Assembly (NCBI GenBank): GCA_964508975.1
Contig: CAZDVQ010000024.1
Coordinates: 1 to 58,605 of the forward strand
Source: CAZDVQ01 sp964508975
GTDB taxonomy: Bacteria > Bacteroidota > Bacteroidia > Chitinophagales > Saprospiraceae
Reading direction: 5' to 3'
Length of the DNA stretch: 58,605 bases
Of the stretch, positions 25,959 to 35,129 are shown piece after piece (the stretch's first letter is position 1; every line of letters starts with the position of its first letter). Below the pieces are notes generated by a model that saw only the letters and a list, made by a program, of their open reading frames with translations, was not told the origin of the DNA and ran no database searches. A program made the translations under genes and the position numbers.

Positions 25959-26174
25959 TTATTTTTTGTCGGCTTCTTTGCGGTCAGACTCGCGAATTCC
26001 TTCACGGATTTCTTCTTCAACCGAGTTTTTCGCGGTGTTGAATTCGCGGATACCTTTTCCTAAACCACGCATGAGCTCAGGGATTTTGCGGCCACCGAAC
26101 AACAATAATACGATAAGCAAGATTAAGATAATTTCTTGACCACCAAGTCCAAGAATTAAAAATAACGATTTCAT
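25959..26174 (-). CDS. tatA: Twin-arginine translocase subunit TatA
   Basis: 71 residues, the normal size. One N-terminal hydrophobic helix (EIILILLIVLLLFGGRKIPEL) with the conserved FGxxKIPEL hinge, then an amphipathic helix (MRGLGKGIREFNTAK) and a charged tail. It oligomerises to form the passage for folded proteins of the Tat pathway, with TatC encoded elsewhere. A clean promoter lies upstream. Confidence 0.92.
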   Translation of the reverse strand: MKSLFLILGLGGQEIILILLIVLLLFGGRKIPELMRGLGKGIREFNTAKNSVEEEIREGIRESDRKEADKK

Positions 26175-26211
26175 AGTGAGTTTTTTAACTGCTTTTAGTT
26201 CAAGCAGAATA

Positions 26212-26246
26212 CAAAGTTACAAATTATGCTGGAATGTTGGGCCAAA
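26212..26246 (-). promoter_or_regulatory. Promoter of tatA
   Basis: Minus-strand TAACTTTG (complement of 26212-26219) and TTTG (26243-26246) are spaced by 23 nt, within the Bacteroidota range. Confidence 0.65.
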
Positions 26247-26257
26247 TTGAGCAATAA

Positions 26258-26782
26258 TTAACCTATCGGCTTGGCTTGTTTGTACAGCGGCACGGTAGAG
26301 CATGGCTCGCCGTACATGATGCTGTTGGCCACGGGCCGAAGCCTTTTGGCCAGTTCAAGGTACGCCGCGGTAGGCACTGGCTTGTTGCTACAACCCTTGA
26401 TGACTATTTTTTGGTCCTGGTACGCACTGATATCCAACGCGGCGATGGTTTCGCGGTAGTATTGTCCCAAGGCTTGCTCCACGGTACCCATGTAAATATC
26501 AGTCGCGAAGGGCGATGCCTGTATAGCAATCAACTGGTAGGCCCAAACCGGCACGATGGCATCGGTAGAGCAGTATACCGCTAGGCGTTGCCCACGGTAT
26601 TGTTCCCAGTTGTGGGCTTTCATGGCCTCGCGGAAATCTTTTTCCCGGAGCAGCAACTCCCGGAACAAGTATTCCTTGATGTCGAAGGCAACAATCGGCT
26701 CCGCCGGGTAGTAGTGCTCCAGGTTGATGGTGATCAAACTACTGGCCGCTACTTTGTTGACTAAAGGTTGCATGTTGTCCAT
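26258..26782 (-). CDS. DUF2480 family protein
   Basis: 174 residues from the Met at 26782. The longer frame to 26821 lies in the terminator of the next gene and is rejected; Met at 26773 is also possible. The conserved end GCSNKPVPTAAYLELAKRL and SIMYGEPCSTVPLYK is the hallmark I know from DUF2480, a Bacteroidota-restricted family of unknown function. The two cysteines there are conserved in the family and could bind a metal, which is inference. No signal or membrane segment. It lies between ppiD and tatA on the same strand. Confidence 0.8.
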   Translation of the reverse strand: MDNMQPLVNKVAASSLITINLEHYYPAEPIVAFDIKEYLFRELLLREKDFREAMKAHNWEQYRGQRLAVYCSTDAIVPVWAYQLIAIQASPFATDIYMGTVEQALGQYYRETIAALDISAYQDQKIVIKGCSNKPVPTAAYLELAKRLRPVANSIMYGEPCSTVPLYKQAKPIG

Positions 26783-26783
26783 A

Positions 26784-26828
26784 TTAAAAAAGCCATTTGT
26801 ACAATACAATGTATAATACAAATGGCTT
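26784..26828 (-). terminator. Rho-independent terminator of the ppiD-like gene
   Basis: AAGCCATTTGTA (26790-26801) and TACAAATGGCTT (26817-26828) are a perfect 12-bp stem; read leftward the stem is followed by TTTTTT. Confidence 0.8.
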
Positions 26829-26889
26829 ATATAAAAAGTTTACCCGAAAGAGAGCTGTTTTTCGCCGGAAGCTAAAGTCCAAACATACT

Positions 26890-29004
26890 CTAATAAAATT
26901 TCGAGCGGTTATCTTTGATTTTCGCTTTGTCGCGGAGCGCAGGCATCAACTTAGAGTTTACAGATTGCTCCATTTTAGAGCTCACTTGCTTGCGAACGGT
27001 CAGCGGGTCGGTAACTGGAGCTTCTGTACGGTTCAACACCTTGAATACATAAACACCGTTTTTACCAACGATTGTTTTTGAGTTAGCACCGATGGCCGCT
27101 ACTGAAGCAGCGCCCAACAACTTGGTTTCTTGACCAATAACTGGTGTAAACCTAGAGTTCATCGATACACCAACAGCGGTATCAACTTCAACGTTGAATT
27201 TGCTGGCCACTGCGTTCACGTCGGTTTGAGTACCAATTTTTTCTTTGATCATCGCACCTTTTTTCTCGTTGCGTACCATTGGTAAAATCTGCTCGCGTAC
27301 ATCATCAACCGATGGAAGGCCTTTACCTTTCTTAGAGGCTACTGCTACAACCACGTAACGGTTGGTGAAACGGCTAGCTGATTGCTGGTTCTCAAAAGAG
27401 TATGGTTTTTTAGATACTTCACCAACTTTGGCCTCGTGTGCCCACTTGATGATATCGCGTGATGCATCTTGTGGACCAAGTTCGCTGATAGAGTAATCAT
27501 TTGGTTTAAGGTTACCAGCTTTCTTCACAACAAGGCCTTCTTTTTGGGCACCCTTGCGGAACGACTCGATGTCGCGGTTGTTCACGATGAAGTTCAAGGC
27601 TTTTTGGTTAACCAACTCGCGGCTTTGTTTTGATGGCAAAACTTCTTTGCCGATGCTTGCGAACCAAACACCTACTTTACCGCTGGTTTTTTGGCCAGTA
27701 ACTTCAACCAAGTGTAAACCAAACTGTGTTTGAACGATGTTCAATTCACCCACTTTAGCTTTGTAGAAAGTCAAGTCGTTGAATTCTGGTACCATAGCAC
27801 CTGGGCCGTAGAAGCCAAGATCGCCACCTTTGCCTTTGGTACCGTCGGTACCCATAGAGTCGGCTGCTTGAGCAAAAGTAGTTTTACCCGCTTTGATAGC
27901 GTTTTTAACGCTGTCGAGTTTGTTGTATACCGCTTGGCGGTCGGCACCTTGTATAGGCAACAAGATGTGGCGTGCACGTACAGAGTCTGGAATCGCCTGA
28001 CGACCCAACAACTTGGTCACGGTCATTTGACCAGCGTCGTCGTATGGACCAAATACAGTACCTACAGCAGCTGAGAACAATGAATCGGCAATTGGTGAGC
28101 TAGCCACTTGATCGCGGGTAAAGTAGTTTTTACCCCAAGCCTCTGGTTTACCCGTGTTTTGAACCACGAAAGCAGAGTCAGATGCTGTTGCCTTAAATTT
28201 AGTGGCAATCTCCAACATTTTAGCGTTCAAAGCATCTTTATCGGCTTGTGTAGCCACAACGTCAAACACTACGAATTCGAGAGCAACGGTTGGTTCTTTT
28301 TCGAAATCCTTCTCGTTGGCCTTGATGTAGGCTTTCAAGTCGGTATCTTCCACTTTAACGTCGTTATCGTTGATATTGGCGTAAGGTACAAATGCAAACG
28401 CAAGCTCCATCATGGCGCTAGAGCTTTTGTACTCGCGGTCAGCCATCCAGGTTGGGGTGTAGATACCCTTGCGAACCATGTTGTTGTACTTGGCCACTTT
28501 TTGCTGAAGGGCAACTTCCTCGCGGATGTCTTTCAATTGTTGTTTCTGTGTTGCATCACCTTGTGATTCAACTTGTTGGATATACTCGCGAACACGAGCC
28601 ACATCAAACTGGCCAGTTTGCTGGTCGCCAAAAATTTGACGTACAAACGGCGAGATAAAACGTTGGTCTTCGCTGGTCATCAACTCGTCAACCTCTGCGC
28701 TAGATACCGAAATACCTAAGGCTTCAACCTCGTCGGTTAAAAGTTTGTTGTTGATGAATTGGTTCCAAACGTTGTCAACCACCTGGAAACCAGATGCTTG
28801 GCTGTTTTGAGAACTGTTCGAAACAGCTTTCTGGAACTCCTGGATATCAATGGTTTTACCGTTGATAGAACCTACAGATGAAGCGCCACCGCCACCCCTG
28901 AGTAATGATGATACAGCTTCACTTAAAATGAAAAGCAGAAGTGCTAGCGCCACGAAACCTACCAAGAGGCCTGTGCGTTTTCTGATGTCGCCAATTAATG
29001 CCAT
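26890..29004 (-). CDS. ppiD: PpiD-like periplasmic peptidyl-prolyl isomerase/chaperone
   Basis: 704 residues. One N-terminal membrane anchor (GLLVGFVALALLLFILSEAV, about 14-33), then a SurA-like N-domain (INGKTIDIQEFQKAV) and a parvulin domain around 340-440 (RARHILLPIQG, KGGDLGFYGPGAMVPEF, QTQFGLHLVEVTG). A second, degenerate isomerase-like part follows and a C-terminal helical region closes the protein. It acts as an inner-membrane-anchored folding helper for exported and outer-membrane proteins. Length fits the PpiD/SurA-type proteins of Bacteroidota. It has its own promoter and terminator, so it is probably monocistronic. Confidence 0.9.
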   Translation of the reverse strand: MALIGDIRKRTGLLVGFVALALLLFILSEAVSSLLRGGGGASSVGSINGKTIDIQEFQKAVSNSSQNSQASGFQVVDNVWNQFINNKLLTDEVEALGISVSSAEVDELMTSEDQRFISPFVRQIFGDQQTGQFDVARVREYIQQVESQGDATQKQQLKDIREEVALQQKVAKYNNMVRKGIYTPTWMADREYKSSSAMMELAFAFVPYANINDNDVKVEDTDLKAYIKANEKDFEKEPTVALEFVVFDVVATQADKDALNAKMLEIATKFKATASDSAFVVQNTGKPEAWGKNYFTRDQVASSPIADSLFSAAVGTVFGPYDDAGQMTVTKLLGRQAIPDSVRARHILLPIQGADRQAVYNKLDSVKNAIKAGKTTFAQAADSMGTDGTKGKGGDLGFYGPGAMVPEFNDLTFYKAKVGELNIVQTQFGLHLVEVTGQKTSGKVGVWFASIGKEVLPSKQSRELVNQKALNFIVNNRDIESFRKGAQKEGLVVKKAGNLKPNDYSISELGPQDASRDIIKWAHEAKVGEVSKKPYSFENQQSASRFTNRYVVVAVASKKGKGLPSVDDVREQILPMVRNEKKGAMIKEKIGTQTDVNAVASKFNVEVDTAVGVSMNSRFTPVIGQETKLLGAASVAAIGANSKTIVGKNGVYVFKVLNRTEAPVTDPLTVRKQVSSKMEQSVNSKLMPALRDKAKIKDNRSKFY

Positions 29005-29082
29005 GTCGCTTTTAGCAATTATTTAAATTATTAACTATTGATTTTCAATTACTTATCTACAGGGCACACCTATAGAGTGGGG

Positions 29083-29112
29083 CAAAAATACTATTTTTTA
29101 TGAAATAGCAAA
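29083..29112 (-). promoter_or_regulatory. Promoter of ppiD
   Basis: Minus-strand TATTTTTG (complement of 29083-29090) with TTTG (29109-29112) 18 nt upstream: an exact match to the Bacteroidota promoter pattern. Confidence 0.7.
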
Positions 29113-29133
29113 GTAATATCAGTGATTTACTTG

Positions 29134-29712
29134 CTAATCATGCTTTTGCATCGCCTCGTGGGCCAGCTCCAGCTTGTCGTAAAACTCGGCGCCGTAGCGG
29201 CGGGTCAGGGGTTCTTTCAGGAAGCGGAACATGGGTACGCCGAGTTCTTGACCAAAACCACAGGCCGGACTGCAAATGTCCCACTTGTTGTAATTCAAGG
29301 CTTCGTATTCGGGGAGTTTAAGCACGCGGATGGGGTACAAATGGCAAGAAATGGGTTTCTTGAAGTCCACCACACCGTCCTCGTAAGCTTTTTCGATACC
29401 GCATTTGCACATACCTTGTTCATCGATAATCATGTAGGCGCAAGCGGCATTTTTTTGCAGGGGCGCCACGGTTTCATCCACCTCGGGGTCGTAGTACGAG
29501 GTGCCGTATTCCTCGATAGCCTGTTTGCCTTCCTCGGTCAGGTAAGGTTTCACCTTGGGGTAAATCTGCTCCAGGATACTGATTTCGTCCTCTTCCACGG
29601 GCGCGCCCGAGTCGCCTTCCCAGCAACAAATACCCTTGCAGGCATCCAGTTTACACACGAAATGCACGTCGAAAACGTCGTCGCTGATCAGCTTATCGTC
29701 AATGATAATCAT
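29134..29712 (-). CDS. DUF3109 family cysteine-rich protein
   Basis: 192 residues. The N-terminal CKLDACKGICCWEGDSGAP, middle AACAYMIIDEQGMCKCGIEKA and SCHLYPIRV, and CSPACGFG give a Cys pattern characteristic of DUF3109, related in style to the YkgJ zinc/iron cluster proteins. Function is unknown; metal or cluster binding is inferred from the cysteines. No signal peptide. A -7 box TATCTTTG (minus strand, 29733-29740) lies upstream with no clear -33 element. Confidence 0.82.
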   Translation of the reverse strand: MIIIDDKLISDDVFDVHFVCKLDACKGICCWEGDSGAPVEEDEISILEQIYPKVKPYLTEEGKQAIEEYGTSYYDPEVDETVAPLQKNAACAYMIIDEQGMCKCGIEKAYEDGVVDFKKPISCHLYPIRVLKLPEYEALNYNKWDICSPACGFGQELGVPMFRFLKEPLTRRYGAEFYDKLELAHEAMQKHD

Positions 29713-29754
29713 GGATATTGGTATATTTAGCGCAAAGATAGCTGAAATTAGGTA

Positions 29755-29820
29755 AAGGGTAAAATGGGGTAAAAATGGGTGAAAATGGGTGAAAGGGGGC
29801 GAAGATGGGTGAAAGGGGGC
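29755..29820 (+). repeat. Degenerate G-rich tandem repeat
   Basis: About six imperfect copies of a unit like GGGTGAAAATG (variants GGGTAAAA, GGGGGCGAAGAT). It starts upstream of the DUF3109 promoter and continues into AAAGCTAAAGATAGCTAAAG. No function seen. Confidence 0.45.
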
Positions 29821-29906
29821 TAAAAGCTAAAGATAGCTAAAGGCTAAAAACGCAAAAAATCAAAACCCTGGTCATTTACTCAATTACTCGTTTAATCATT
29901 TCATCT

Positions 29907-30020
29907 TTTTGGGGCGCTGCGCCCGCCGGGGCGGTCGCCGTTACGCTACGGCGCTCGCTATTCGCTCGGCCCGCTACGCGGTCTGGCCCTGCGGGCCACG
30001 CCTCCGCATCACTAGCGCGA
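29907..30020 (-). repeat. GC-rich intergenic repeat R1, copy 8, at the left edge of the island
   Basis: TTTTGGGGCGCTGCGCCCGC, GCTCGCTATTCGCTCGGCCC and GGGCCACGCCTCCGCATC. AT-rich island DNA begins about 50 nt to its right. 29713-30069 holds this copy and the G-rich run, and no gene. Confidence 0.72.
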
Positions 30021-30069
30021 GGAAACGGCGGTTTTGTAGCTATGCAATATGAACAGGGATTGGTCAATA

Positions 30070-31677
30070 TCATTTATTCCTATTTAGCCTCCTTGCCGAA
30101 AGTTTCTTCCAAATACTATCTGCAAGTTTTATTTCTTTATCGGTAAAGCCATATCCGTCTTTTAGAATTTGCTTATTGGTGATTTTTAAAATTTCATCAA
30201 TGCTCTTTTTCTCTCGCATCATTTTATCAATGGTGGCAAGTAAATCTGCATTGTCGGTTTGGTAGGGAAGTAGTATTTTTTCTGCTTCACTTGGCATTAG
30301 TTCTAAAACACCACCGCCATAACTACGCCCAACAATTTCTGAAAACGCCAACGATAATGAATTGTAAAAACTGGCTATGAAAGCGTTTTTGTCCGTGTCT
30401 TTTTTCATAAATACACGGTGCATTGTGTCGGTTGTATATGCGTTTGCCGAATTCAGGATTAAACGGGGATAAAGATTGTTTCTACGGATAAACAAAGCAT
30501 CTGAAAGTTTGATGGAAGGAATGACAAACCAATCATCACGAATGCCTGTTTTGTAACCTTTGTTTATCCCCATTGATTCGCCCAAATGAATGTATGAGTT
30601 AGCTCCTTTGTGCCCATTGATTTTTTCTTTGGCTGGGAATACTAATAAATGGGCTTTTGCTTTGGTTTGCCTGTTTAGTTTCCAATCCTTTTCCGTAAAA
30701 ATTACGCTATTGACCTGAACACTTCTGCCAACCATTGGCTTTGCGTATTCTTTCAAATCGTAAGCTTCTACAACAGGCAAAGGAACGGTGAAGTAGTCAT
30801 TTGCACCTGTAGTGATACCAACTTCTACACTTGCGTAATTTCCTATTGTCGGAACTTTTCGTTTCCTGGCAATTTGTTCCAAAAAGTCAATTTCTTCTTG
30901 CTCTAAAAAGTAATAAGTCCATTTATTGGATTTGAAATCAATCTTTTTTGTCGGGCTTTTAAGTCGGGTTACATCCAAGCTTTCAAGGTCAGAAGCATCT
31001 TTTAATTCAAGGTGTTCAATTAAATGTGAATCGCTTCCGTTTCTTTCACAAAGCAACAAAACAACTTCTTGCTGAATGTCAGGGAATACCAACTTCTCAA
31101 AAGAAATAATGTTGATTTTATTGTAGAAATGAGCCAAAAATTCACGGAGTTGTTGAGCATAAGAAACCTGTAATAATTCCGCCGGAATTACAAAACCAAT
31201 CTTTCCTTTTTCTTTGAGCAACAAACTTGAACCAACTACAAAAGAAACCCATGCATTGGTCAACTTTGAATATTTTAGTTTAGCTCGATTGAAAACTTTA
31301 ATAGCTTCATTTTGCTGTTCTGCTTGAAAATATTGGTAACGAATGTAAGGCGGATTGCCTACCACTAAGTCAAATTTTTGTGTGGTTTCATTGCAATACA
31401 AATGAAAATCTGCATTAATTACAGTCTTGTTATCAATTTCAATTCTTTCCGCTTTTTCAGCTTCTACATCATCGAATTCAATAGCGGTTAGTGACTTGAA
31501 TTTATGTTTGTTATATTTAATTTGTTCAATAAAGACGCCATCACCACAACTTGGCTCTAAAATTTCATAATCGGAACTTCCATTGATACCCCATTTTAGA
31601 ATGAATGCAGCAATTGGCTCAGGTGTGTAAAATCCACCTCTCAATTTCTCGGCTGTCGCGTTTTTAATTAGCTTCAT
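30070..31677 (-). CDS. N6-adenine DNA methyltransferase, Eco57I/TaqI-like
   Basis: 535 residues. The AdoMet-binding motif is ILEPSCGDGVFI (39-50), preceded by the GGFYTPEPIAAFIL helix typical of these enzymes, and the catalytic motif is NPPY (108-111), which marks N6-adenine methylation. A TaqI-like target-recognition region fills the C-terminal half (VGITTGANDYF, GRSYGGGVLELMPSEAEKI). No nuclease motif is visible. It overlaps the end of the upstream restriction-modification gene by 14 nt, so the two are translated together; it may supply a second specificity or methylate the other strand of an asymmetric site. The DNA is AT-rich compared with the flanks. Confidence 0.85.
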   Translation of the reverse strand: MKLIKNATAEKLRGGFYTPEPIAAFILKWGINGSSDYEILEPSCGDGVFIEQIKYNKHKFKSLTAIEFDDVEAEKAERIEIDNKTVINADFHLYCNETTQKFDLVVGNPPYIRYQYFQAEQQNEAIKVFNRAKLKYSKLTNAWVSFVVGSSLLLKEKGKIGFVIPAELLQVSYAQQLREFLAHFYNKINIISFEKLVFPDIQQEVVLLLCERNGSDSHLIEHLELKDASDLESLDVTRLKSPTKKIDFKSNKWTYYFLEQEEIDFLEQIARKRKVPTIGNYASVEVGITTGANDYFTVPLPVVEAYDLKEYAKPMVGRSVQVNSVIFTEKDWKLNRQTKAKAHLLVFPAKEKINGHKGANSYIHLGESMGINKGYKTGIRDDWFVIPSIKLSDALFIRRNNLYPRLILNSANAYTTDTMHRVFMKKDTDKNAFIASFYNSLSLAFSEIVGRSYGGGVLELMPSEAEKILLPYQTDNADLLATIDKMMREKKSIDEILKITNKQILKDGYGFTDKEIKLADSIWKKLSARRLNRNK

Positions 31678-34651
31678 ACAACTCTTTGATTAATGGGATT
31701 AATGAGTCTTCAATACCTAAATCGTATAATTTAGCTAATAGCTTTTCTAAATCGGCCTTTACAGTAACGAACTGTCTACGTAGTGGAGTTAATGCTCTTA
31801 TGTTTCCTGCGTTAGCATCTATTTGGTCATAAATACTGATTAATTCTTTTTGGATTTCTACAATTTTGTCGTGTAGTGCATTTTGATTAGTATCAGAAAA
31901 GTCAATCTTACGAATTGGTAGATTTTTCAAAACCTTTGTTCCTCTTGCTATATAACCACCTCTGAAAACTTCACCATACAAAGCACTTAACCATTCCAAG
32001 TATTTAGAGTTGAGAATGGCTTGAATGTAGTAAATGGAGTAATCAGAAGTTGCTGGAATTGCAACTACACAATAACCTGCTGTCCCACCTGACGAAATCA
32101 AAGTTCCATGAACATCAATTGCGTATTTGTCACCAACGGAGAGAACGCCAACAATAATTTTTGAAGGTAGTCCGCAACTATCCAAACTTTGATGTCTACC
32201 GTATCTGTGCCATTCATTTTTTGTTTTTGGCTCTGGTTTTATATCTCGTTTTGAATTATTTAAAATGGCTTTATGCTTTTGCAAATAGTCATAAGCTAAA
32301 GGAAACTTCTTCCGAATTGTTGTTAGAGGAATGATATCAACCCCTGTTTTTGTTGTCAAATAAGGATAAATTACCCTGGCATTCGGTTTGAAAGTTCTGT
32401 AAGTATATAAATTATCTTCGCCTGAAGAAGTTTGAAAATATGGTTTTGTTAATTCTTTTTCAATTTTATAATTAATGCCTTTCTTTGTGAAATAAAAATG
32501 CTTCTTATCCTCTTTGTTTGGCGTGAAAATGTAAACTTCATTTGCACTGGTCTGAATACCATTGAAAATATTGTCGCTTCCAACCAAATCGTTAAGTTTT
32601 ATACTTTGAGAAATAATTTTATTGTAAGTGTTTGTTAATTCGGGTGGAACTAAAACCCAAACTTCACTATCCAATTCATCTGTTTTCTTTGAACCGTATT
32701 TTGCTGCTTCTGGTTCTCTAACTTTCCAACTTTTCAGGCTTCTTACTTCCGCATATCGGAAATTTTTTTGTGGCTTCTTACTCAGAATCAATAAGCAAGT
32801 GTAGGTTGATTTGTCCGCAAAAACTTGATTTGCACCAAATGAAACGATTGAATGTAAATACTCTTTGTCTGCGAGTAATTCACGAAGTTTTTTACCTGCA
32901 CCAACTTTTGTAAATTTGCTTGGAACGATATAACCTAAAATTCCGTCATCATTTAATAAGTTTATTCCTTGCTCAAGGAAAAGAAAGTATTTATCAAACT
33001 GCTTATAAGCCGAATCGTAATTGGTTTTGTAAAGTGGCAATTCAAGCGGAGTAATGTTTTTCATATCCTCCGATTTCATGTAAGGCGGATTGCCTACAAT
33101 GACATCAAAGCGAAGTTTTGAAAAATCAAACGGATTGATAATTACCTGATCTTTCTTGTTTGTTACTTGTTTCGGATTCAATAAACTGTTTCCGAAAAAA
33201 ATACTTTCTGAAAGGTCGGGTAAAACAGGTTTTGTCTTGTTGGTCGAATTTACATCTTCACCTTCAAGCAATTTGAGAAGTAAACCAAATTTTGTGGTTT
33301 CAACTGCATTATAATCTTTATCAACGCCATAGATACAGTTCAATAGAAGTTGATGCTTAATTTCAAACGGCAGTTTGAACGTGTTGATATTGGTTTGAAT
33401 GAGTTTAGATTTGTCGTTTTTTAGATAGTTATCAATCAAAATATCATTTAGCAACTGAAACAATTCCAATAAAAACGCTCCAGAACCACACGAAATATCA
33501 GCGAATTTTAGATTAAGAATTTCCTTGACTGTTTTCCCTTCGCATCTATTCAAAACTGTATTTCGTAAAATATCGTTTATAATGAAAGTCGGTGTAGTGA
33601 TAATATCACGGTCAACACTCTCCGGTTTCTTCACCAAAACAACAGAATCACTTTGAACGGTCAATTTTTCAGAAAGGAAAATTTCATAAATGCTTCCTAG
33701 TACATCAGAAGAAAAAACGCTGAATGAATAGGGGCTTTCAGGATAATACAATTGCTTGATGATAGCCCAAAATACCGAACTGATATTTTCTACAATCTTG
33801 TCTTTCAGCAATTGGTCAAAAAGTCCTGAATTATAGTGTTTATCTGCTTGTTCAAATTTCTTTATGAGTGCTTTGAAGTCGTTTGCGTTGGCAAATTTTA
33901 AAAGTGTTTGATAATCTTCTAAATTCCTGTCCTCACAAACACGCAGAAATAAGACCCTGTTCAAATAACTTTGAACAATATCATTAAGTTGTTGCTCGCC
34001 AATTTTGGGGTCGTGTTTGTAAATTTCAGCACCTAAAGCTTTTCTCCAATCATTAATTTGGTTTAGAAATAAGTTGTCAATCGAGTATTGATTGATTTTG
34101 CTTTCTATTTCTTTCCACTCCGTTTCAAATGCGCCTGAATAAACCGATTCCTTACCTAAAAGCTGTTTGATTTCCTCAAACTTGCTTTCAAATTCTGTAT
34201 AATGGTATTTTTTTACAAGTGCCTTTGCATTGTTGTCGTCCTTTTCAACTTTTACCGAAGTGTCGTAAATAATTAAGTATTCAAAATTTGAGAGAACAGA
34301 AATTTTCAATTTGGCTGTGAATCCGTATCGTCTTACTTGTTTTGCTGTGTCGTTGTTTGATTCAATAGAAACACAAGGTTTCTTGGCTTCCAAAAAGAAT
34401 TTTCTTTCAGAAAAAAGTCGGAAAGTATAGTCAGGTTTTTTTGAATGTTCAGAAGCGCTTGCCTTTAGTGCTTCTTCCAGAATTACTTCTCTTTCGTTGG
34501 TCGGTTTTCCTGCATTGTTTTTAATATCCCAACCAAGCAACTCGAAAAAAGGGTCTAAGAAATCACTGCGAAGCAGTGTTTCATTATACTTGCTTGTCAA
34601 GTAATAAGCCCTGTCGGCTGAATATTTTTCTATGAGTTGCTTAATTGTCAT
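31664..34651 (-). CDS. Fused type IIG-like restriction-modification enzyme
   Basis: 995 residues. The N-terminus is an HsdR_N/PD-(D/E)XK-like nuclease: SDFLDPFFELLGWD, then KKPDYTF (Asp74) and KFFLEAKKP (Glu88, Lys90). A helical linker leads to the methyltransferase with FADISCGSGAFLLEL and FDVIVGNPPYMK; a target-recognition region follows (GSDNIFNGIQTSANEVYIF, ISSGGTAGYCVVAIP, FRGGYIARGTKVLKNLPI). Nuclease, N6-adenine methylase and specificity are thus in one chain, as in type IIG enzymes such as Eco57I and MmeI. It follows the XRE controller with a 4-nt overlap and precedes a separate methylase. It probably cuts unmethylated invading DNA. Confidence 0.85.
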   Translation of the reverse strand: MTIKQLIEKYSADRAYYLTSKYNETLLRSDFLDPFFELLGWDIKNNAGKPTNEREVILEEALKASASEHSKKPDYTFRLFSERKFFLEAKKPCVSIESNNDTAKQVRRYGFTAKLKISVLSNFEYLIIYDTSVKVEKDDNNAKALVKKYHYTEFESKFEEIKQLLGKESVYSGAFETEWKEIESKINQYSIDNLFLNQINDWRKALGAEIYKHDPKIGEQQLNDIVQSYLNRVLFLRVCEDRNLEDYQTLLKFANANDFKALIKKFEQADKHYNSGLFDQLLKDKIVENISSVFWAIIKQLYYPESPYSFSVFSSDVLGSIYEIFLSEKLTVQSDSVVLVKKPESVDRDIITTPTFIINDILRNTVLNRCEGKTVKEILNLKFADISCGSGAFLLELFQLLNDILIDNYLKNDKSKLIQTNINTFKLPFEIKHQLLLNCIYGVDKDYNAVETTKFGLLLKLLEGEDVNSTNKTKPVLPDLSESIFFGNSLLNPKQVTNKKDQVIINPFDFSKLRFDVIVGNPPYMKSEDMKNITPLELPLYKTNYDSAYKQFDKYFLFLEQGINLLNDDGILGYIVPSKFTKVGAGKKLRELLADKEYLHSIVSFGANQVFADKSTYTCLLILSKKPQKNFRYAEVRSLKSWKVREPEAAKYGSKKTDELDSEVWVLVPPELTNTYNKIISQSIKLNDLVGSDNIFNGIQTSANEVYIFTPNKEDKKHFYFTKKGINYKIEKELTKPYFQTSSGEDNLYTYRTFKPNARVIYPYLTTKTGVDIIPLTTIRKKFPLAYDYLQKHKAILNNSKRDIKPEPKTKNEWHRYGRHQSLDSCGLPSKIIVGVLSVGDKYAIDVHGTLISSGGTAGYCVVAIPATSDYSIYYIQAILNSKYLEWLSALYGEVFRGGYIARGTKVLKNLPIRKIDFSDTNQNALHDKIVEIQKELISIYDQIDANAGNIRALTPLRRQFVTVKADLEKLLAKLYDLGIEDSLIPLIKELYEAN

Positions 34652-34974
34652 TTCTTCTTATTGGCTTTAATGTATTTGGCTCTTTCCTCTGCTACTTTCA
34701 GAGCTTTTATTCCTAAATCTTCGTTTTGAATTTCATACAAAATCTTGTCGCTTAGGAATGAAACTAAAAGGTCATCTGCATCATAGTTGTATATGTTCGC
34801 AAGTTTCAGAACTACTTCTTTTGTAATTCTTCGTTCCCCTCGTTCCATCTTGCTCAAAATAGCAACATCAATGTCGAGCAAGGCAGCAACTTTTCTTAGA
34901 GGAAGTTCCTTTTCTTCTCGTATGTGTCTTAACTTTTCGCCTATTGTTTCCGTTGACATAACCTGTGTTGACAT
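34648..34974 (-). CDS. XRE-family controller protein of the restriction-modification operon
   Basis: 108 residues. Helix-turn-helix of the Cro/C1 type: IGEKLRHIREEKELPLRKVA, LLDIDVAILSKMERGERR and VVLKLANIYNYDADDLL. A basic tail (AKYIKANKKK) follows. Size and place (first gene of the operon, 4-nt overlap with the restriction-modification gene) fit a C protein that times expression of restriction activity. Its start codon lies in a palindromic sequence that it probably binds. Confidence 0.85.
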   Translation of the reverse strand: MSTQVMSTETIGEKLRHIREEKELPLRKVAALLDIDVAILSKMERGERRITKEVVLKLANIYNYDADDLLVSFLSDKILYEIQNEDLGIKALKVAEERAKYIKANKKK

Positions 34975-34989
34975 AAAGTGTCAAAATTA
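34951..34989 (-). promoter_or_regulatory. Promoter and operator of the controller gene, near-leaderless
   Basis: On the minus strand TAATTTTG (complement of 34982-34989) is a perfect -7 box only 7 nt before the ATG, so the mRNA would start at or next to the start codon. TTGACA (34968-34973) and TGTCAA (34979-34984) form an inverted repeat over this site, and GTTGACATAA occurs again 16 nt away (34951-34960), so the operator extends into codons 1-8. Confidence 0.6.
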
Positions 34990-35129
34990 GAATATATTTT
35001 TGATTCGTTCCCATTTAATTTAATTTTTTTTAAACATCCTTGTCAATCGTTGGAAAATTGGCTCTTATGCAAATCTTAGGTTATTGGTTGGTTTGAGAAG
35101 TTTTGTAAATGTGTCACCAAATGCAATGG

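Noticed and set aside
29755..29870. G-rich run as a coding or VNTR locus
   Set aside because: No frame of useful length and the units are too degenerate to count as a clean tandem repeat.
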